Positions 1-20,369 of a DNA stretch of 64,000 bases are shown here, piece by piece; within the stretch, counting starts at the first letter, position 1; the number at the start of each line of letters is the position of its first letter. Origin of the DNA: Limimaricola variabilis (GTDB lineage Bacteria; Pseudomonadota; Alphaproteobacteria; Rhodobacterales; Rhodobacteraceae); the NCBI RefSeq assembly GCF_014195545.1, contig NZ_JACIBX010000002.1, positions 62,001-126,000 of the forward strand. Reading direction: 5' to 3'. The translations under genes were made by a program, and so were the position numbers. Under the pieces are notes generated by a model. The model saw only the letters and a program-made list of their open reading frames with translations, made no database searches and had not been told where the DNA came from.

Positions 1-167
1 ATCACGCGGCTGATGCCGGCCTGCTTGGCTTCCTTCTTGACGAAGTCCTTGATCGCAAGGTCCTCGAGCAGGAGATCGCCGTAGTCTTTCGTGTCGGCGT
101 ACCAGCGGCTGTCCCAGGTCCGGTTGACCTGGAGCCGCATGCCGACGGGGTTGACCTTGTTACCCAT
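1..167 (-). CDS. rpsC: 30S ribosomal protein S3, 5' part only
   Basis: The window edge cuts this gene after about 55 codons. The visible N-terminus starts [20 protein letters not shown], which is the conserved beginning of S3 with the GNKVNPxGxRL signature. S3 sits on the solvent side of the 30S head near the mRNA entry channel. The start ATG (165-167) shares one base with the TAA stop of rplV, so translation is probably coupled. It is the last gene visible of the S10 operon; rplP and rpmC would be expected beyond the window. Confidence 0.97.
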   Translation of the reverse strand, partial: MGNKVNPVGMRLQVNRTWDSRWYADTKDYGDLLLEDLAIKDFVKKEAKQAGISRV

Positions 168-547
168 TAGGCTTGCTCCTCGACCTGACGGACCTTGATG
201 GTGAGTTCCGAGAACGGCTTGACGATCTTGCCGAACCGGCCACGGGCCCGCGGGCGGCCGCGCTTCATGATCAGGTTCTTGCCGACCCAGGCCTCGGCGA
301 CGACCAGTTCGTCGACGTCGAGGTTGTGGTTGTTCTCGGCGTTCGCGATCGCGGATTGCAGGCACTTCTTGACGTCGCCGGCGATGCGCTTCTTCGAGAA
401 GGTCAGGTCCGAAAGGGCCTTCTCCACCTTCTTGCCACGGATCATCGCGGCAACGAGGTTGAGCTTCTGCGGGCTGGTGCGCAGCATCCGGGTCTTGGCC
501 ATCGCCTCGTTGTCGGCGACGCGGCGGGGATTCTTGTCCTTGCTCAT
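167..547 (-). CDS. rplV: 50S ribosomal protein L22
   Basis: A 126-residue L22, which contacts all domains of 23S rRNA and lines the peptide exit tunnel with its long beta hairpin. The sequence has the family core [20 protein letters not shown] and the basic hairpin end with [13 protein letters not shown]. It lies three bases downstream of rpsS and overlaps rpsC by one base, in the usual S10-operon order. There is a short N-terminal extension of about 14 residues before the conserved core, as is common in alphaproteobacteria. The ATG at 547 follows directly on rpsS, so no alternative start is needed. Confidence 0.97.
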   Translation of the reverse strand: MSKDKNPRRVADNEAMAKTRMLRTSPQKLNLVAAMIRGKKVEKALSDLTFSKKRIAGDVKKCLQSAIANAENNHNLDVDELVVAEAWVGKNLIMKRGRPRARGRFGKIVKPFSELTIKVRQVEEQA

Positions 548-550
548 GGC

Positions 551-829
551 TTACTTCCGCTTCGCTTTCTTGTCGGCGGCGTGACCGTGATAGGTGCGGG
601 TCGGCGAGTACTCACCGAACTTCTGACCGATCATGTCTTCGCTGACGTTGACGGGAACGTGCTTGTGACCGTTGTACACGCCGAAGGTCAGTCCCACGAA
701 CTGGGGCAGGATCGTCGAACGGCGCGACCAGATCTTGATCACTTCGTTGCGGCCGGACTCGCGCGACGCTTCGGCTTTCTTGAGCACGTAAGCATCGACG
801 AAAGGGCCTTTCCAAACAGAACGAGCCAT
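551..829 (-). CDS. rpsS: 30S ribosomal protein S19
   Basis: A 92-residue protein of standard S19 length, with the signatures [12 protein letters not shown] at the start, [25 protein letters not shown] in the middle of the protein (given here in two family blocks) and [20 protein letters not shown] at the basic C-terminus. S19 forms part of the 30S head with S13 and touches the A-site finger bridge. The gene starts three bases after the rplB stop and ends three bases before rplV, so all three are one transcript. Confidence 0.97.
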   Translation of the reverse strand: MARSVWKGPFVDAYVLKKAEASRESGRNEVIKIWSRRSTILPQFVGLTFGVYNGHKHVPVNVSEDMIGQKFGEYSPTRTYHGHAADKKAKRK

Positions 830-832
830 GTG

Positions 833-1675
833 TTAACGGCCTTTCTTGCGAGCGTGGCGCGAACGAAGGATGAGCTTCGACGACGCCTTGTTCTTGTTGC
901 GGGTGCGGGCACCCTTGGTCGGCTTGCCCCACGGGGTCACCGGGTGACGACCGCCCGAAGTCCGGCCTTCACCACCACCATGCGGGTGGTCGATCGGGTT
1001 CATCGCGACGCCGCGGACGGCGGGACGCTTGCCGAAGTGGCGGTTACGACCGGCCTTGCCGAGATTCTGGTTCGAGTGGTCGGCGTTCGACACCGCGCCC
1101 ACCGTCGCCATGCACTCCTGGCGCACGAGCCGGAGCTCGCCCGAGGAGAGGCGGATCTGGGCGTAGCCGCCGTCACGACCCACGAACTGGGCATAGGTGC
1201 CAGCCGAACGCGCGATCTGGCCGCCCTTGCCGGGCTTCATCTCGATGTTGTGGACGATCGTGCCGATCGGCATGCCCGAGAAGGGCATCGCGTTGCCGGG
1301 CTTGATGTCGACCTTGGCGCCAGCGACGACCTTGTCGCCGATCGAGACGCGCTGCGGCGCCAGGATGTAGGCCTGCTCGCCGTCTTCGTACTGGATCAGC
1401 GCGATGAAGGCGGTACGGTTGGGGTCGTATTCGATGCGGGCGATGACGGCCTGCATGTCGAACTTGTTGCGCTTGAAATCGACGATCCGGTAGAGGCGCT
1501 TGGCGCCACCACCACGACGACGCATCGTGATCCGTCCGGTGTTGTTCCGGCCGCCCGACTTGGTCAGACCCTCGGTGAGGGCCTTGACGGGGCGTCCTTT
1601 CCAAAGCTCCGAACGGTCGATCAGCACCAGCCCGCGCTGGCCCGGCGTCGTCGGCTTGTACGACTTGAGTGCCAT
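833..1675 (-). CDS. rplB: 50S ribosomal protein L2
   Basis: 280 residues, normal for L2, a primary 23S rRNA binding protein needed for subunit association and peptidyl-transferase activity. The start at 1675 gives [15 protein letters not shown], the usual N-terminus; the reading frame stays open further upstream but that part has no family similarity. The conserved functional region with [18 protein letters not shown] near residue 230 contains the histidine implicated in peptidyl-transferase function. It is preceded by a 147-base gap with hairpins that separates it from rplW. Confidence 0.97.
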   Translation of the reverse strand: MALKSYKPTTPGQRGLVLIDRSELWKGRPVKALTEGLTKSGGRNNTGRITMRRRGGGAKRLYRIVDFKRNKFDMQAVIARIEYDPNRTAFIALIQYEDGEQAYILAPQRVSIGDKVVAGAKVDIKPGNAMPFSGMPIGTIVHNIEMKPGKGGQIARSAGTYAQFVGRDGGYAQIRLSSGELRLVRQECMATVGAVSNADHSNQNLGKAGRNRHFGKRPAVRGVAMNPIDHPHGGGEGRTSGGRHPVTPWGKPTKGARTRNKNKASSKLILRSRHARKKGR

Positions 1676-1718
1676 GCTTTGTGTCTTCCGTTGCTTTGCG
1701 GGCCCAGGGCCCGGTCGT

Positions 1719-1805
1719 TGAAGGGCCCCGAAGGTCCCCTGTGATGAAGGGCCCCGAAGGTCCCCGGCTGTCAAAAGGAGCGGCCCCGGACGAATCCGGG
1801 GCCGC
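1719..1805 (-). promoter_or_regulatory. Hairpin array with 21-bp direct repeat between rplW and rplB
   Basis: Read on the minus strand, the 147-base rplW-rplB gap has first a strong 11-bp GC-rich hairpin (arms 1795-1805 and 1780-1790) with a four-base loop followed by TCCTTTTG, then two perfect copies of a 21-bp sequence (1745-1765 and 1719-1739, start to start 26 bp). Each copy can fold into a short stem closed by a TTCG loop and ends in CCCTT. This looks like an attenuator or RNA-processing site inside the S10 operon. The structure is read directly; the function is inference. Confidence 0.55.
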
Positions 1806-1822
1806 GCCGATGGGGTCTGCTA

Positions 1823-2119
1823 TTAGAGACCGGTCGAGACGTCAATGCTGTTGCCCTCTTCGAGGGTAACATAGGCCTTCTTGACGTCCTTGCGGGTGCC
1901 GAGCGTGCCGCGGAACCGCTTGACCTTGCCCTTGGTGACGACGGTGTTGACCGCCTTCACCTTGACCTGGAACAGCGCCTCGACGGCTTCCTTGATCTGC
2001 GGCTTGTTGGCGTCGATCGCCACCTCGAAGACCACCGCGTTGGCCTCGGAGGCCAGGGTCGCCTTCTCGGTGATGACCGGCTTGCGGATCACGTCGTAAT
2101 GTTCGGGTTTCGCGCTCAT
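1823..2119 (-). CDS. rplW: 50S ribosomal protein L23
   Basis: 98 residues, typical L23, which sits at the tunnel exit and docks trigger factor and SRP. The family motifs are visible: [15 protein letters not shown] at the N-terminus and the [18 protein letters not shown] loop near residues 57-74. Its ATG overlaps the rplD TGA by four bases (ATGA), so translation is coupled. Downstream lies an unusually long spacer before rplB, with hairpins and repeats. Confidence 0.97.
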   Translation of the reverse strand: MSAKPEHYDVIRKPVITEKATLASEANAVVFEVAIDANKPQIKEAVEALFQVKVKAVNTVVTKGKVKRFRGTLGTRKDVKKAYVTLEEGNSIDVSTGL

Positions 2120-2733
2120 TTCAGGCGAGCCTCCAGAGCTTCGACAGCCGCCTTGGTGAGCACGAGCGTGTCACTGCGGAGGATGTCGTAGACGTTGGCG
2201 CCCATCGAGGGGAGCACGTCCAGGTTGGCGATGTTGCGCGCGGCCTGGGCGAAGCCCTCGTTGATCGCCGCGGCGTCGATGACCAGTGCCCGCTTCCAGC
2301 CGAGGTTGGCGACCTGCTTGGCGAGCACCGAGGTCTTGCCCTCGGTCTCGATGCTGTCGAGAACCACCAGCTCACCGGCCTTCGCCTTCGCCGAGAGGGC
2401 GTGCTTGAGGCCGAGCTTGCGGAACTTCTTGGTCAGGTCGTGCTCGTGGCTGCGCGGCGTCGGGCCCTTGTAGGTGCCACCGTGACGGAAGATCGGCGCG
2501 CCCTTGGAACCGTGACGTGCGCCACCGGTGCCCTTCTGGCGGTAGATCTTCTTGGTCGAGTAGCTGACCTCGGAGCGGCCCAGCGTCGAGTGCGTGCCCT
2601 GCTGGGTACGCGCACGCTGCCAGCGCACGACGCGGTGCAGGATGTCGGCGCGCGGCTCGAGACCGAAGATCGCGTCGTCGAGATCGACGGAACCGGCGGA
2701 GCCGCCGTCCAGCTTGATCGCATCAGCCTTCAT
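2116..2733 (-). CDS. rplD: 50S ribosomal protein L4
   Basis: 205 residues, the normal length for L4, which lines the exit tunnel and in enterobacteria also autoregulates the S10 operon. The start at 2733 gives [14 protein letters not shown]; the frame is open further upstream only because it runs antisense through the rplC tail. The loop motif [20 protein letters not shown] is the conserved tunnel extension. The gene overlaps the end of rplC by 11 bases and the start of rplW by four. Whether this L4 regulates the operon cannot be told from sequence. Confidence 0.97.
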   Translation of the reverse strand: MKADAIKLDGGSAGSVDLDDAIFGLEPRADILHRVVRWQRARTQQGTHSTLGRSEVSYSTKKIYRQKGTGGARHGSKGAPIFRHGGTYKGPTPRSHEHDLTKKFRKLGLKHALSAKAKAGELVVLDSIETEGKTSVLAKQVANLGWKRALVIDAAAINEGFAQAARNIANLDVLPSMGANVYDILRSDTLVLTKAAVEALEARLK

Positions 2734-3538
2734 TGTTCTCACCCTCATCAGCGGTGTCGATCGCGGCCTGCTCGGCCTCGGCAGCAGCCTTGGCGGCGGC
2801 TTCCTCCTCGGCGGCGGCCTGTGCCGCAGCTTCGTCGGCGAGACGCTTGGCTTCGTCGGCATGGCTACGCAGGCCGGCGGGGAACACGACGTTCTCGCCG
2901 GTCGGCTTCTTCACGGCGTCCTTGACCGTGACCCAGCCGCCCTTGCCACCCGGCACGGCGCCCTTGACCATGATCAGGCCACGGTCGGCGTCGGTCTTGA
3001 TGACCTGGAGGTTCTGGGTGGTCACGCGGGCGGCGCCCATGTGGCCGGCCATCTTCTTGCCCTTGAACACCTTGCCCGGGTCCTGACACTGGCCGGTCGA
3101 ACCGTGGCTACGGTGCGACACGGACACGCCGTGGGACGCGCGCAGACCGCCGAAGTTGTGACGCTTCATCGCACCGGCAAAACCTTTACCGATGGAGACG
3201 CCCGACACGTCGACGTACTGGCCTTCGAAGTAGTGCGCGGCGATGATCTCCTCGCCCACTTCGATCAGGTTCTCGGGCGAGACGCGGAACTCGGCGACCT
3301 TGCGCTTGGGCTCGACCTTGGCGGCGGCGAAGTGGCCGCGCATTGGCGCGCTTACGCGCTTGGCCTTGGCGGTGCCGGCACCGAGCTGAACGGCGGTGTA
3401 GCCGTCACGCTCGACCGTGCGCTGCGCCACGACCTGCAGGTTGTCGAGTTGCAGCACGGTCACGGGGACCTGCTTGCCGTCCTCGAGGAACAGGCGGGTC
3501 ATACCCACCTTCTTGGCGATGATTCCGGAACGCAACAT
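2723..3538 (-). CDS. rplC: 50S ribosomal protein L3 with alanine/glutamate-rich tail
   Basis: L3 organises the peptidyl-transferase centre. The body (residues 1 to about 220) has the usual [15 protein letters not shown] start and the [20 protein letters not shown] loop, whose glutamine is methylated in other bacteria. The protein is 271 residues, about 60 more than the enterobacterial form: residues about 225-271 are a low-complexity tail of Ala, Glu and Lys ending in an acidic stretch. The tail-coding end overlaps the rplD start by 11 bases. Similar tails are known in Rhodobacterales L3; the role is unknown. Confidence 0.96.
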   Translation of the reverse strand: MLRSGIIAKKVGMTRLFLEDGKQVPVTVLQLDNLQVVAQRTVERDGYTAVQLGAGTAKAKRVSAPMRGHFAAAKVEPKRKVAEFRVSPENLIEVGEEIIAAHYFEGQYVDVSGVSIGKGFAGAMKRHNFGGLRASHGVSVSHRSHGSTGQCQDPGKVFKGKKMAGHMGAARVTTQNLQVIKTDADRGLIMVKGAVPGGKGGWVTVKDAVKKPTGENVVFPAGLRSHADEAKRLADEAAAQAAAEEEAAAKAAAEAEQAAIDTADEGENNEG

Positions 3539-3548
3539 CGTTACCCCC

Positions 3549-3863
3549 TCAGACCTTGATCTCGACGTCGACGCCGGCAGCCAGGTCGAGCTTCATCAGC
3601 GCGTCCACGGTCTGCGGGGTCGGGTCGACGATGTCCAGGAGCCGCTTGTGGGTGCGGATCTCGAACTGGTCGCGCGACTTCTTGTCGATGTGGGGTCCAC
3701 GTAGAACGGTGAACTTCTCGATCTTGTTCGGCAGCGGGATCGGCCCGCGGACCGAGGCGCCGGTGCGCTTGGCGGTGCTGACGATCTCCGCGGTGCTGGC
3801 GTCCAGCACGCGGTAATCGAAAGCCTTGAGCCGGATACGGATATTCTGGCTTTGGGCGGCCAT
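3549..3863 (-). CDS. rpsJ: 30S ribosomal protein S10
   Basis: 104 residues, the S10/NusE protein, which works in the 30S head and also in transcription antitermination with NusB. The start at 3863 ([21 protein letters not shown]) has a good AAGGGG ribosome-binding site eight bases upstream; the open frame upstream of it has no family similarity. The conserved block [21 protein letters not shown] lies near residues 38-58. It is the first gene of the S10 part and follows tuf after 132 bases, ten bases before rplC. Confidence 0.97.
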   Translation of the reverse strand: MAAQSQNIRIRLKAFDYRVLDASTAEIVSTAKRTGASVRGPIPLPNKIEKFTVLRGPHIDKKSRDQFEIRTHKRLLDIVDPTPQTVDALMKLDLAAGVDVEIKV

Positions 3864-3944
3864 GACATTCCCCTTCAAGGGTTCGGGTTGAGAGGTCGGC
3901 CGGGCGGGATTGCCGGTCCACATCGAACCCGTCGTAAAAGTGGT

Positions 3945-3971
3945 GCGGGGCGGGCGCGAAACCCGCCCCGC
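3945..3971 (-). terminator. Hairpin downstream of tuf, before rpsJ
   Basis: A perfect 10-bp GC stem (3945-3954 with 3962-3971) with a seven-base loop lies 25 bases after the tuf stop. On the minus strand it is followed by ACCACTTTTACG, a weak T run, so it may give partial termination or protect the tuf 3' end while letting part of the polymerase continue into rpsJ. No separate promoter was clear in front of rpsJ. Confidence 0.5.
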
Positions 3972-3995
3972 GGCGACGTCCCTGATGGGGCGTCC

Positions 3996-5171
<1,176 letters not shown>

Positions 5172-5206
5172 GATCGGCTCCTTCAAATTGTCAGGCGTCG
5201 TGATGA

Positions 5207-5228
5207 CGGGGCCCCGTGCGGGGCCCCG
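5207..5228 (-). other. Perfect hairpin between fusA and tuf
   Basis: The 64-base fusA-tuf spacer holds the palindrome CGGGGCCCCG on both sides of a TGC (stem 5207-5216 with 5219-5228). There is no T run after it on the minus strand, so it is more likely an RNA-processing or stability element than a full terminator. Seen directly; function inferred. Confidence 0.4.
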
Positions 5229-5235
5229 CCGACCG

Positions 5236-7359
<2,124 letters not shown>

Positions 7360-7376
7360 GTCGGGGCTCCTTCCGC

Positions 7377-7859
<483 letters not shown>

Positions 7860-8231
7860 TTACTTCGGACGCTTCGCGCCGTACTTCGAGCGGCGCTGCT
7901 TGCGGTTCTTGACCCCTTGGGTGTCGAGCACGCCGCGGAGGATGTGGTAGCGCACGCCCGGAAGGTCTTTCACCCGGCCGCCGCGGATCAGGACCACGGA
8001 GTGCTCCTGAAGGTTGTGGCTCTCGCCCGGGATGTAGCTGATGACCTCGAAGCCGTTGGTCAGGCGCACCTTGGCGACCTTCCGCATGGCCGAGTTCGGC
8101 TTCTTCGGAGTCGTGGTATACACTCGGGTGCACACGCCACGCTTTTGCGGGCAGGACTCGAGGTGCTGCGACTTGGACTTGGTGACTTTCGGCTGCCGCG
8201 GCTTGCGGATCAGCTGCTGGATCGTTGGCAT
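7860..8231 (-). CDS. rpsL: 30S ribosomal protein S12
   Basis: 123 residues, the decoding-centre protein S12. The start at 8231 ([13 protein letters not shown]) matches the family; the frame continues open upstream through the leader but without similarity. The [12 protein letters not shown] loop and [21 protein letters not shown] block keep the lysines whose change gives streptomycin resistance elsewhere, so the allele looks wild type. It is the first gene of the str-S10 operon, about 220 bases downstream of a strong promoter. Confidence 0.97.
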   Translation of the reverse strand: MPTIQQLIRKPRQPKVTKSKSQHLESCPQKRGVCTRVYTTTPKKPNSAMRKVAKVRLTNGFEVISYIPGESHNLQEHSVVLIRGGRVKDLPGVRYHILRGVLDTQGVKNRKQRRSKYGAKRPK

Positions 8232-8456
8232 TGGGCGTCTTTCCCCGTTTCCTGCACTAGTGTCACGGACCGGACGGCCCGCCGATTTCGATTCCTCACG
8301 CTGGCGCGTCCGCCAAGCGCAAAAACCCGCGAACGCACCCCTCTTCCGGGCGCGATGCGGTGGGTCTCCAGAGGATCGGGGCCAAGGCCCGGATCGTGAC
8401 CACTTCAGCTCTGATATCAGGGCGGAAAGCGGACTGCCCCCTGCCCAAGTGGTGGC

Positions 8457-8485
8457 CGTATAGGGGGAGTCGCGGGGGGTGTCAA
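8457..8485 (-). promoter_or_regulatory. Sigma-70-type promoter of the str-S10 operon
   Basis: On the minus strand the sequence has TTGACA (8480-8485), a 17-base spacer, and TATACG (8457-8462). The -35 box is perfect and the spacing optimal. It points at rpsL, with a leader of about 220 bases. This is the best promoter match in the window and fits the demand for ribosomal and elongation-factor synthesis. Confidence 0.8.
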
Positions 8486-8715
8486 CCGCGCCGGGGGCGG
8501 GGCCACCGGGCATGCCGCGATGACAGCTCCGCCGGGCCATGCTAGGTTGCGCGCAGATCGTTCCGATCCATTGCCGGAGGACCAGCCCGCAGATGTGTGT
8601 CGTTCTCGGAAGACGCCCGGGCCATCCCCACGCGAAGGCTTATGATTGGTGGCCGCCGCCGGGGCAAGACGCCCGTAGCTGAACGCGACTTCCACCGACA
8701 TCACGGAGACGATCC
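8486..8715 (+). other. Intergenic region, possible structured 5' UTR of the oxygenase gene
   Basis: Together with 8232-8456 (str leader on the other strand) this is the only gene-free stretch over 300 bases. On the plus strand, 8611-8675 carries a 9-bp direct repeat AGACGCCCG (8611-8619 and 8667-8675) around complementary segments: GGCCA at 8620-8624 with TGGCC at 8650-8654, and CCCC at 8626-8629 with GGGG at 8661-8664. I see no convincing plus-strand promoter or reading frame. I could not match the fold to a riboswitch class that I know. Confidence 0.3.
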
Positions 8716-9852
8716 ATGCAATACATGGCAAAGGCGCGCCTCGAGGCGCGGCAACTCTGGCTCGACTGGGCCGAGGGCGGCAGCGACGCCTTCCCCTACA
8801 TCTGGCTGCGCGACACCGACCCGGCGGGCTTCCACCCGCGCACCGGCGAGCGGGTTTTCGACCTGACCTCGGTGCCGCTCGACCTCGCGCCCGTCGCGGC
8901 GCGGGTCGAGGGCGCGGCGCTCGTGATCGACTGGCCCGGGGACGGCGCGCCGAGCCGGTTCGATCTGGACTGGCTGCGCGAGAATCGCCCCGGCCGGCGG
9001 CGGCCGGACCCGGCCCATGTCCCGGCCACCAGCTGGCGCGGCGATCTCGGGGCGGCCGGTGTGCCCCGCGCCCGCGCCGCCGACGTTCTGCACAGCGACA
9101 CGGCGCTGGCCGAGTGGCTGCGGCGCAGCAAGGCGATGGGCCTGTCGATCGTCGAAGGCCTCGCCGACGATGTCGAGGCCGGTATGCGCGTGGCGCGGCG
9201 CATCGGCTTCCTGCGCGAGACCAATTTCGGGGTGACCTTCGAGGTGATCTCGAAGCCCGACCCCAACAACCTCGCCTACACCTCGGACGCGTTGCCGCTG
9301 CATACCGACCTGACCAACCAGGAGCTGCCACCGGGGTGGCAGTTCCTGCACTGCCTCGCCAATGAGGCCGAAGGCGGCGGCTCGGTGTTCTGCGACGGGG
9401 TCGCGGTGGCCGAGGATCTGGCGCTGGAAGACCCGGAGGGTTTCGAGCTTCTGGCCACGGTCGACATCCCGTTCCGCTTCCACGACGCCGAGACCGATAT
9501 CCGGGCCCGCAAGACGGTGATCCGGCGCGGCGAGGGCGGCCGGGTCGAGGAAATCTGCTTCAACGCCCATCTCGCCGACATCCTCGACATCGCGCCCGAG
9601 ATCATGCCGGCCTATTACGCCGCCTATCGCCGGCTGATGCAGAAGACCCGCGACCCCGCCTATCTCGTGACGCTGAAGCTCGGCGCGGGCGAGATGGTGG
9701 TCTTCGACAATCGGCGCGTGCTGCATGGCCGCGCTGCTTTCGTTCCCGCGACCGGCCGGCGCCACCTGCGCGGCTGCTATGTCGACCGGGGCGAGTTCGA
9801 CAGCCGGATGCGGGTGCTGGCGCGCGAGACCGCGCGCACCGAACCCGCCTGA
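8716..9852 (+). CDS. Gamma-butyrobetaine-hydroxylase-like Fe(II)/2-oxoglutarate oxygenase
   Basis: 378 residues in two parts: an N-terminal GBBH-like domain (about 10-100) and a TauD/TfdA oxygenase domain. The iron ligands are H196 and D198 (HTD) and probably H337 in VLHGR; the arginine in RRHLRGCY fits 2-oxoglutarate binding. In carnitine-making relatives the N-terminal domain binds zinc through cysteines after WLRD; here that stretch is WLRDTDPAGFHPRTGER, with the histidine but no cysteine. Carnitine synthesis is therefore only a family-level guess; another trimethylammonium or related substrate is possible. A second ATG three codons in is an alternative start. No transporter or aldolase lies next to it. 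Confidence 0.85.
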   Translation: MQYMAKARLEARQLWLDWAEGGSDAFPYIWLRDTDPAGFHPRTGERVFDLTSVPLDLAPVAARVEGAALVIDWPGDGAPSRFDLDWLRENRPGRRRPDPAHVPATSWRGDLGAAGVPRARAADVLHSDTALAEWLRRSKAMGLSIVEGLADDVEAGMRVARRIGFLRETNFGVTFEVISKPDPNNLAYTSDALPLHTDLTNQELPPGWQFLHCLANEAEGGGSVFCDGVAVAEDLALEDPEGFELLATVDIPFRFHDAETDIRARKTVIRRGEGGRVEEICFNAHLADILDIAPEIMPAYYAAYRRLMQKTRDPAYLVTLKLGAGEMVVFDNRRVLHGRAAFVPATGRRHLRGCYVDRGEFDSRMRVLARETARTEPA

Positions 9853-9929
9853 ACCCGGACGGGAGGGCGCCTCGCGTGCCCTCCCCCACCGGGATGGACG
9901 GCGGCGATGATCCGTGCATCATTCGCCGC

Positions 9930-10928
9930 ATGTCAGACCGCTCCGAACGCTTTCTCGTCTTTGCCGGCATGCGCGACGAGGGTGCGTTCCTGGTCGAGTG
10001 GATCTCCTGGTACCGGATGATGGGCTTCGAGATCCTGATCGGGGTCAACGACTGCACTGACCGGTCCCCTGCCCTGCTCGAAGCATTCGCGCAGGCGGGC
10101 TGGATCGAATGGTTCGAGCACAAGCCGCCGCACGGCACGCCGCCCAAGCAGTCCGCCCACCGCCACGCCCAACGTCACCCGGCCACGGCGCGGACCGACT
10201 GGCTGCTGATCTGCGACGTCGACGAGTTCCTCGTGCTGCACCGGGGCGATGGCACGATCGGCTCCTATCTCGACGATCTCGGCCGCGACCATCTCGGCGT
10301 GGCCTTCCATTGGCGATGTTTCGGCACCGGCGGCTGGAAACGCTACCAGCCGGGTCTGGTCCATCGGCAGTTCCGGCGGCGGGGACCCTCGCGGCGGCCG
10401 GTGAACGTGATGGTCAAGACCATGTTCCGCACGCCGCAGCGCTTTGGCCGCTGGAGCGATCACATGCCGTGGGAGTTCGAGGGCGAGTGGGACCGTGCCC
10501 GGAACCGGATCGTCGACAGCGAGGGGCGGACCATCGAGGCGCTCCTGACCGAGCCGCACCCGGTGCGCTTCACCGATGTCGAGCAGATCACCCACAGCTG
10601 CGCGCAGATGAACCACTACGTGCTGCGCTCGGTCGAGCAATACGACATGAAGCGCGGCACCCCCTCGGCCACCGCCGCCAAGGACCGCTACACGCAGACC
10701 TTCTTCGAGCGGCGCGACCGCAACGGTCGGCGCGATCTGGCGGCGCTGGCCCATGCAGAGGCCTTCGACCGGGTGCATGCGGAGGCGCTGGCCCTGCCCG
10801 GCGTCGCCCGGCTGCATCACCTGTGCTGCGCCGATCTGGTGGCGCGGCTCTGCGCGCATCAGGGCCGCTCGCCGAGCGCCGATCCGCGCTGGCGCGCCGC
10901 GATCGAGGCCGCCGAGGCGGCGGGCTGA
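9930..10928 (+). CDS. Glycosyltransferase family 2-like protein
   Basis: 332 residues from the ATG at 9930; an upstream ATG at 9876 would add 18 residues without similarity. The N-terminus FLVFAGMRDEGAFLVEWISWY and the DVDEF motif (about residues 96-100), preceded by WLLIC, match the GT2-type proteins with a DxD metal and nucleotide-sugar site. It has no membrane segment. Such genes are common in Rhodobacterales surface-polysaccharide loci, but here it stands alone, 77 bases after the oxygenase gene and convergent with the AhpD-like gene. Substrate unknown. Confidence 0.8.
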   Translation: MSDRSERFLVFAGMRDEGAFLVEWISWYRMMGFEILIGVNDCTDRSPALLEAFAQAGWIEWFEHKPPHGTPPKQSAHRHAQRHPATARTDWLLICDVDEFLVLHRGDGTIGSYLDDLGRDHLGVAFHWRCFGTGGWKRYQPGLVHRQFRRRGPSRRPVNVMVKTMFRTPQRFGRWSDHMPWEFEGEWDRARNRIVDSEGRTIEALLTEPHPVRFTDVEQITHSCAQMNHYVLRSVEQYDMKRGTPSATAAKDRYTQTFFERRDRNGRRDLAALAHAEAFDRVHAEALALPGVARLHHLCCADLVARLCAHQGRSPSADPRWRAAIEAAEAAG

Positions 10929-10950
10929 GTGTTTCACGTGTGGCGGCGGC

Positions 10951-11562
10951 TCAGGCCGCCGTCGCCTCGTCGATCGGCCGCCCCCGCGCCAGCGCCCGGC
11001 GCAGCCCCTCAGGCAGCGCCATGAAGTCGGCGTCGGGTCGGGTGCCGAGCGCGTCGAGATACTTGCTGAAATAGCAGCGCAGCGCCGCGGCAGCGGCAGC
11101 CTGGGCGATCTCCTCCTCCGACAGGCCATGCGCCCTGAGAGCGGCGACATGCGCCGGGCCGATCGCGGTGGCATCGGTGACGATCTCGGCGGCATAGCCC
11201 ATCAGGTCCGCCTCCTGCGGGGTGATCGAGGTGTGCCCCCGCTCGGTGGCGATCCGCTCCAGCTCCTCGGGCGACATGCCGTTCTCCAGCAGCACCTTGC
11301 CATGTGCCAGGGCGCAGTAGGAACTGCGCAGCGCCAGCGCCGCGGCGAGCGTCACCAGCTCGTAGCGCCGCAGCCCCATCCGCGCCTTGAGCGCGCCGGT
11401 CATCGCCTCGAAGTGACCGGCCAGTTCGGGCAGATGCGCGCAGGTGCGGTGCAGGTTGAGCACCTGCCCGCTCCGCCGCCGCGCCTCGGCGTAATAGTCG
11501 GCGGCAGGCCCGGTCGCCGTCGCCTCGTCGATCTCTTTCAGGAACCCCATCTCGACCACCAT
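10951..11562 (-). CDS. Carboxymuconolactone decarboxylase/AhpD-family protein
   Basis: About 203 residues, all helical, in the CMD/AhpD fold. The active-site segment is LALRSSYCALAHGKVLLENG, that is a CxxxH motif and not the CxxC of true AhpD, so thiol peroxidase activity is uncertain. Members of this subfamily are often annotated as peroxidase-related. The start is MVVEMGFLKEID at 11562; MGFLKEID at 11550 is equally possible. It lies downstream of the rpoC terminator and may have its own promoter. It converges with the glycosyltransferase gene, 22 bases apart, over a GGCGGC/GCCGCC inverted repeat. Confidence 0.75.
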   Translation of the reverse strand: MVVEMGFLKEIDEATATGPAADYYAEARRRSGQVLNLHRTCAHLPELAGHFEAMTGALKARMGLRRYELVTLAAALALRSSYCALAHGKVLLENGMSPEELERIATERGHTSITPQEADLMGYAAEIVTDATAIGPAHVAALRAHGLSEEEIAQAAAAAALRCYFSKYLDALGTRPDADFMALPEGLRRALARGRPIDEATAA

Positions 11563-11655
11563 CGCAGGACGCCCGGCCCCGCCGGGCGGCGGGGCCCGCA
11601 AGCAGTATCCTCCCGTTCTCCTCCCTCCGGCAAAAGAAAAGCGCCGCGCATGCGA

Positions 11656-11685
11656 AAGGGGCCCCCGGTTTCCCGGGGGCCCCTT
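11656..11685 (-). terminator. Terminator after rpoC
   Basis: A perfect 11-bp stem GGGGCCCCCGG/CCGGGGGCCCC (11658-11668 with 11673-11683), flanked by AA and TT that extend it, lies 24 bases after the rpoC stop. On the minus strand it is followed by TTTCG. It is the natural end of the rpl-rpoBC transcript. Confidence 0.8.
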
Positions 11686-11708
11686 CATGTCGTCGCTCGG
11701 CGTCGCGA

Positions 11709-15950
<4,242 letters not shown>

Positions 15951-16024
15951 TTCAAATCCTTGAATCTTGGCAGAGGGCGACGGCGTGGCGCGCCGGTTTC
16001 CCGGGGCGGGCTGAAAAGACGCCG

Positions 16025-20164
<4,140 letters not shown>

Positions 20165-20305
20165 GGGTGTCGTCACCTTTCAGGTCTCTGCGGATCGGCG
20201 CGGCCGGCGGGGAAGGCCGCGTCATCCTTGCGAGAGGGGAGTTCCGGTCCATTCGCGATCACCGTCCCACCGGTGACCTCCCGACCGTGGAACCTGCCCG
20301 GGACC

Positions 20306-20369
20306 GGGGCCGCGCGCGGCCCCCTTCCAAGACGGGTTCGGCTGGACCCGCGAAACCGCGGATCCAGCC
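20306..20369 (-). promoter_or_regulatory. Two strong hairpins in the rplL-rpoB spacer
   Basis: The 246-base spacer carries, in minus-strand order after rplL, a 13-bp stem with one C/A mismatch and a four-base loop (20357-20369 with 20340-20352) and then a perfect GGGGCCGCG/CGCGGCCCC palindrome (20306-20323). Neither is followed by a T run. In enterobacteria this same spacer holds an attenuator and an RNase III site that set the ratio of L12 to polymerase; a similar role here is inferred from position. Confidence 0.5.
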
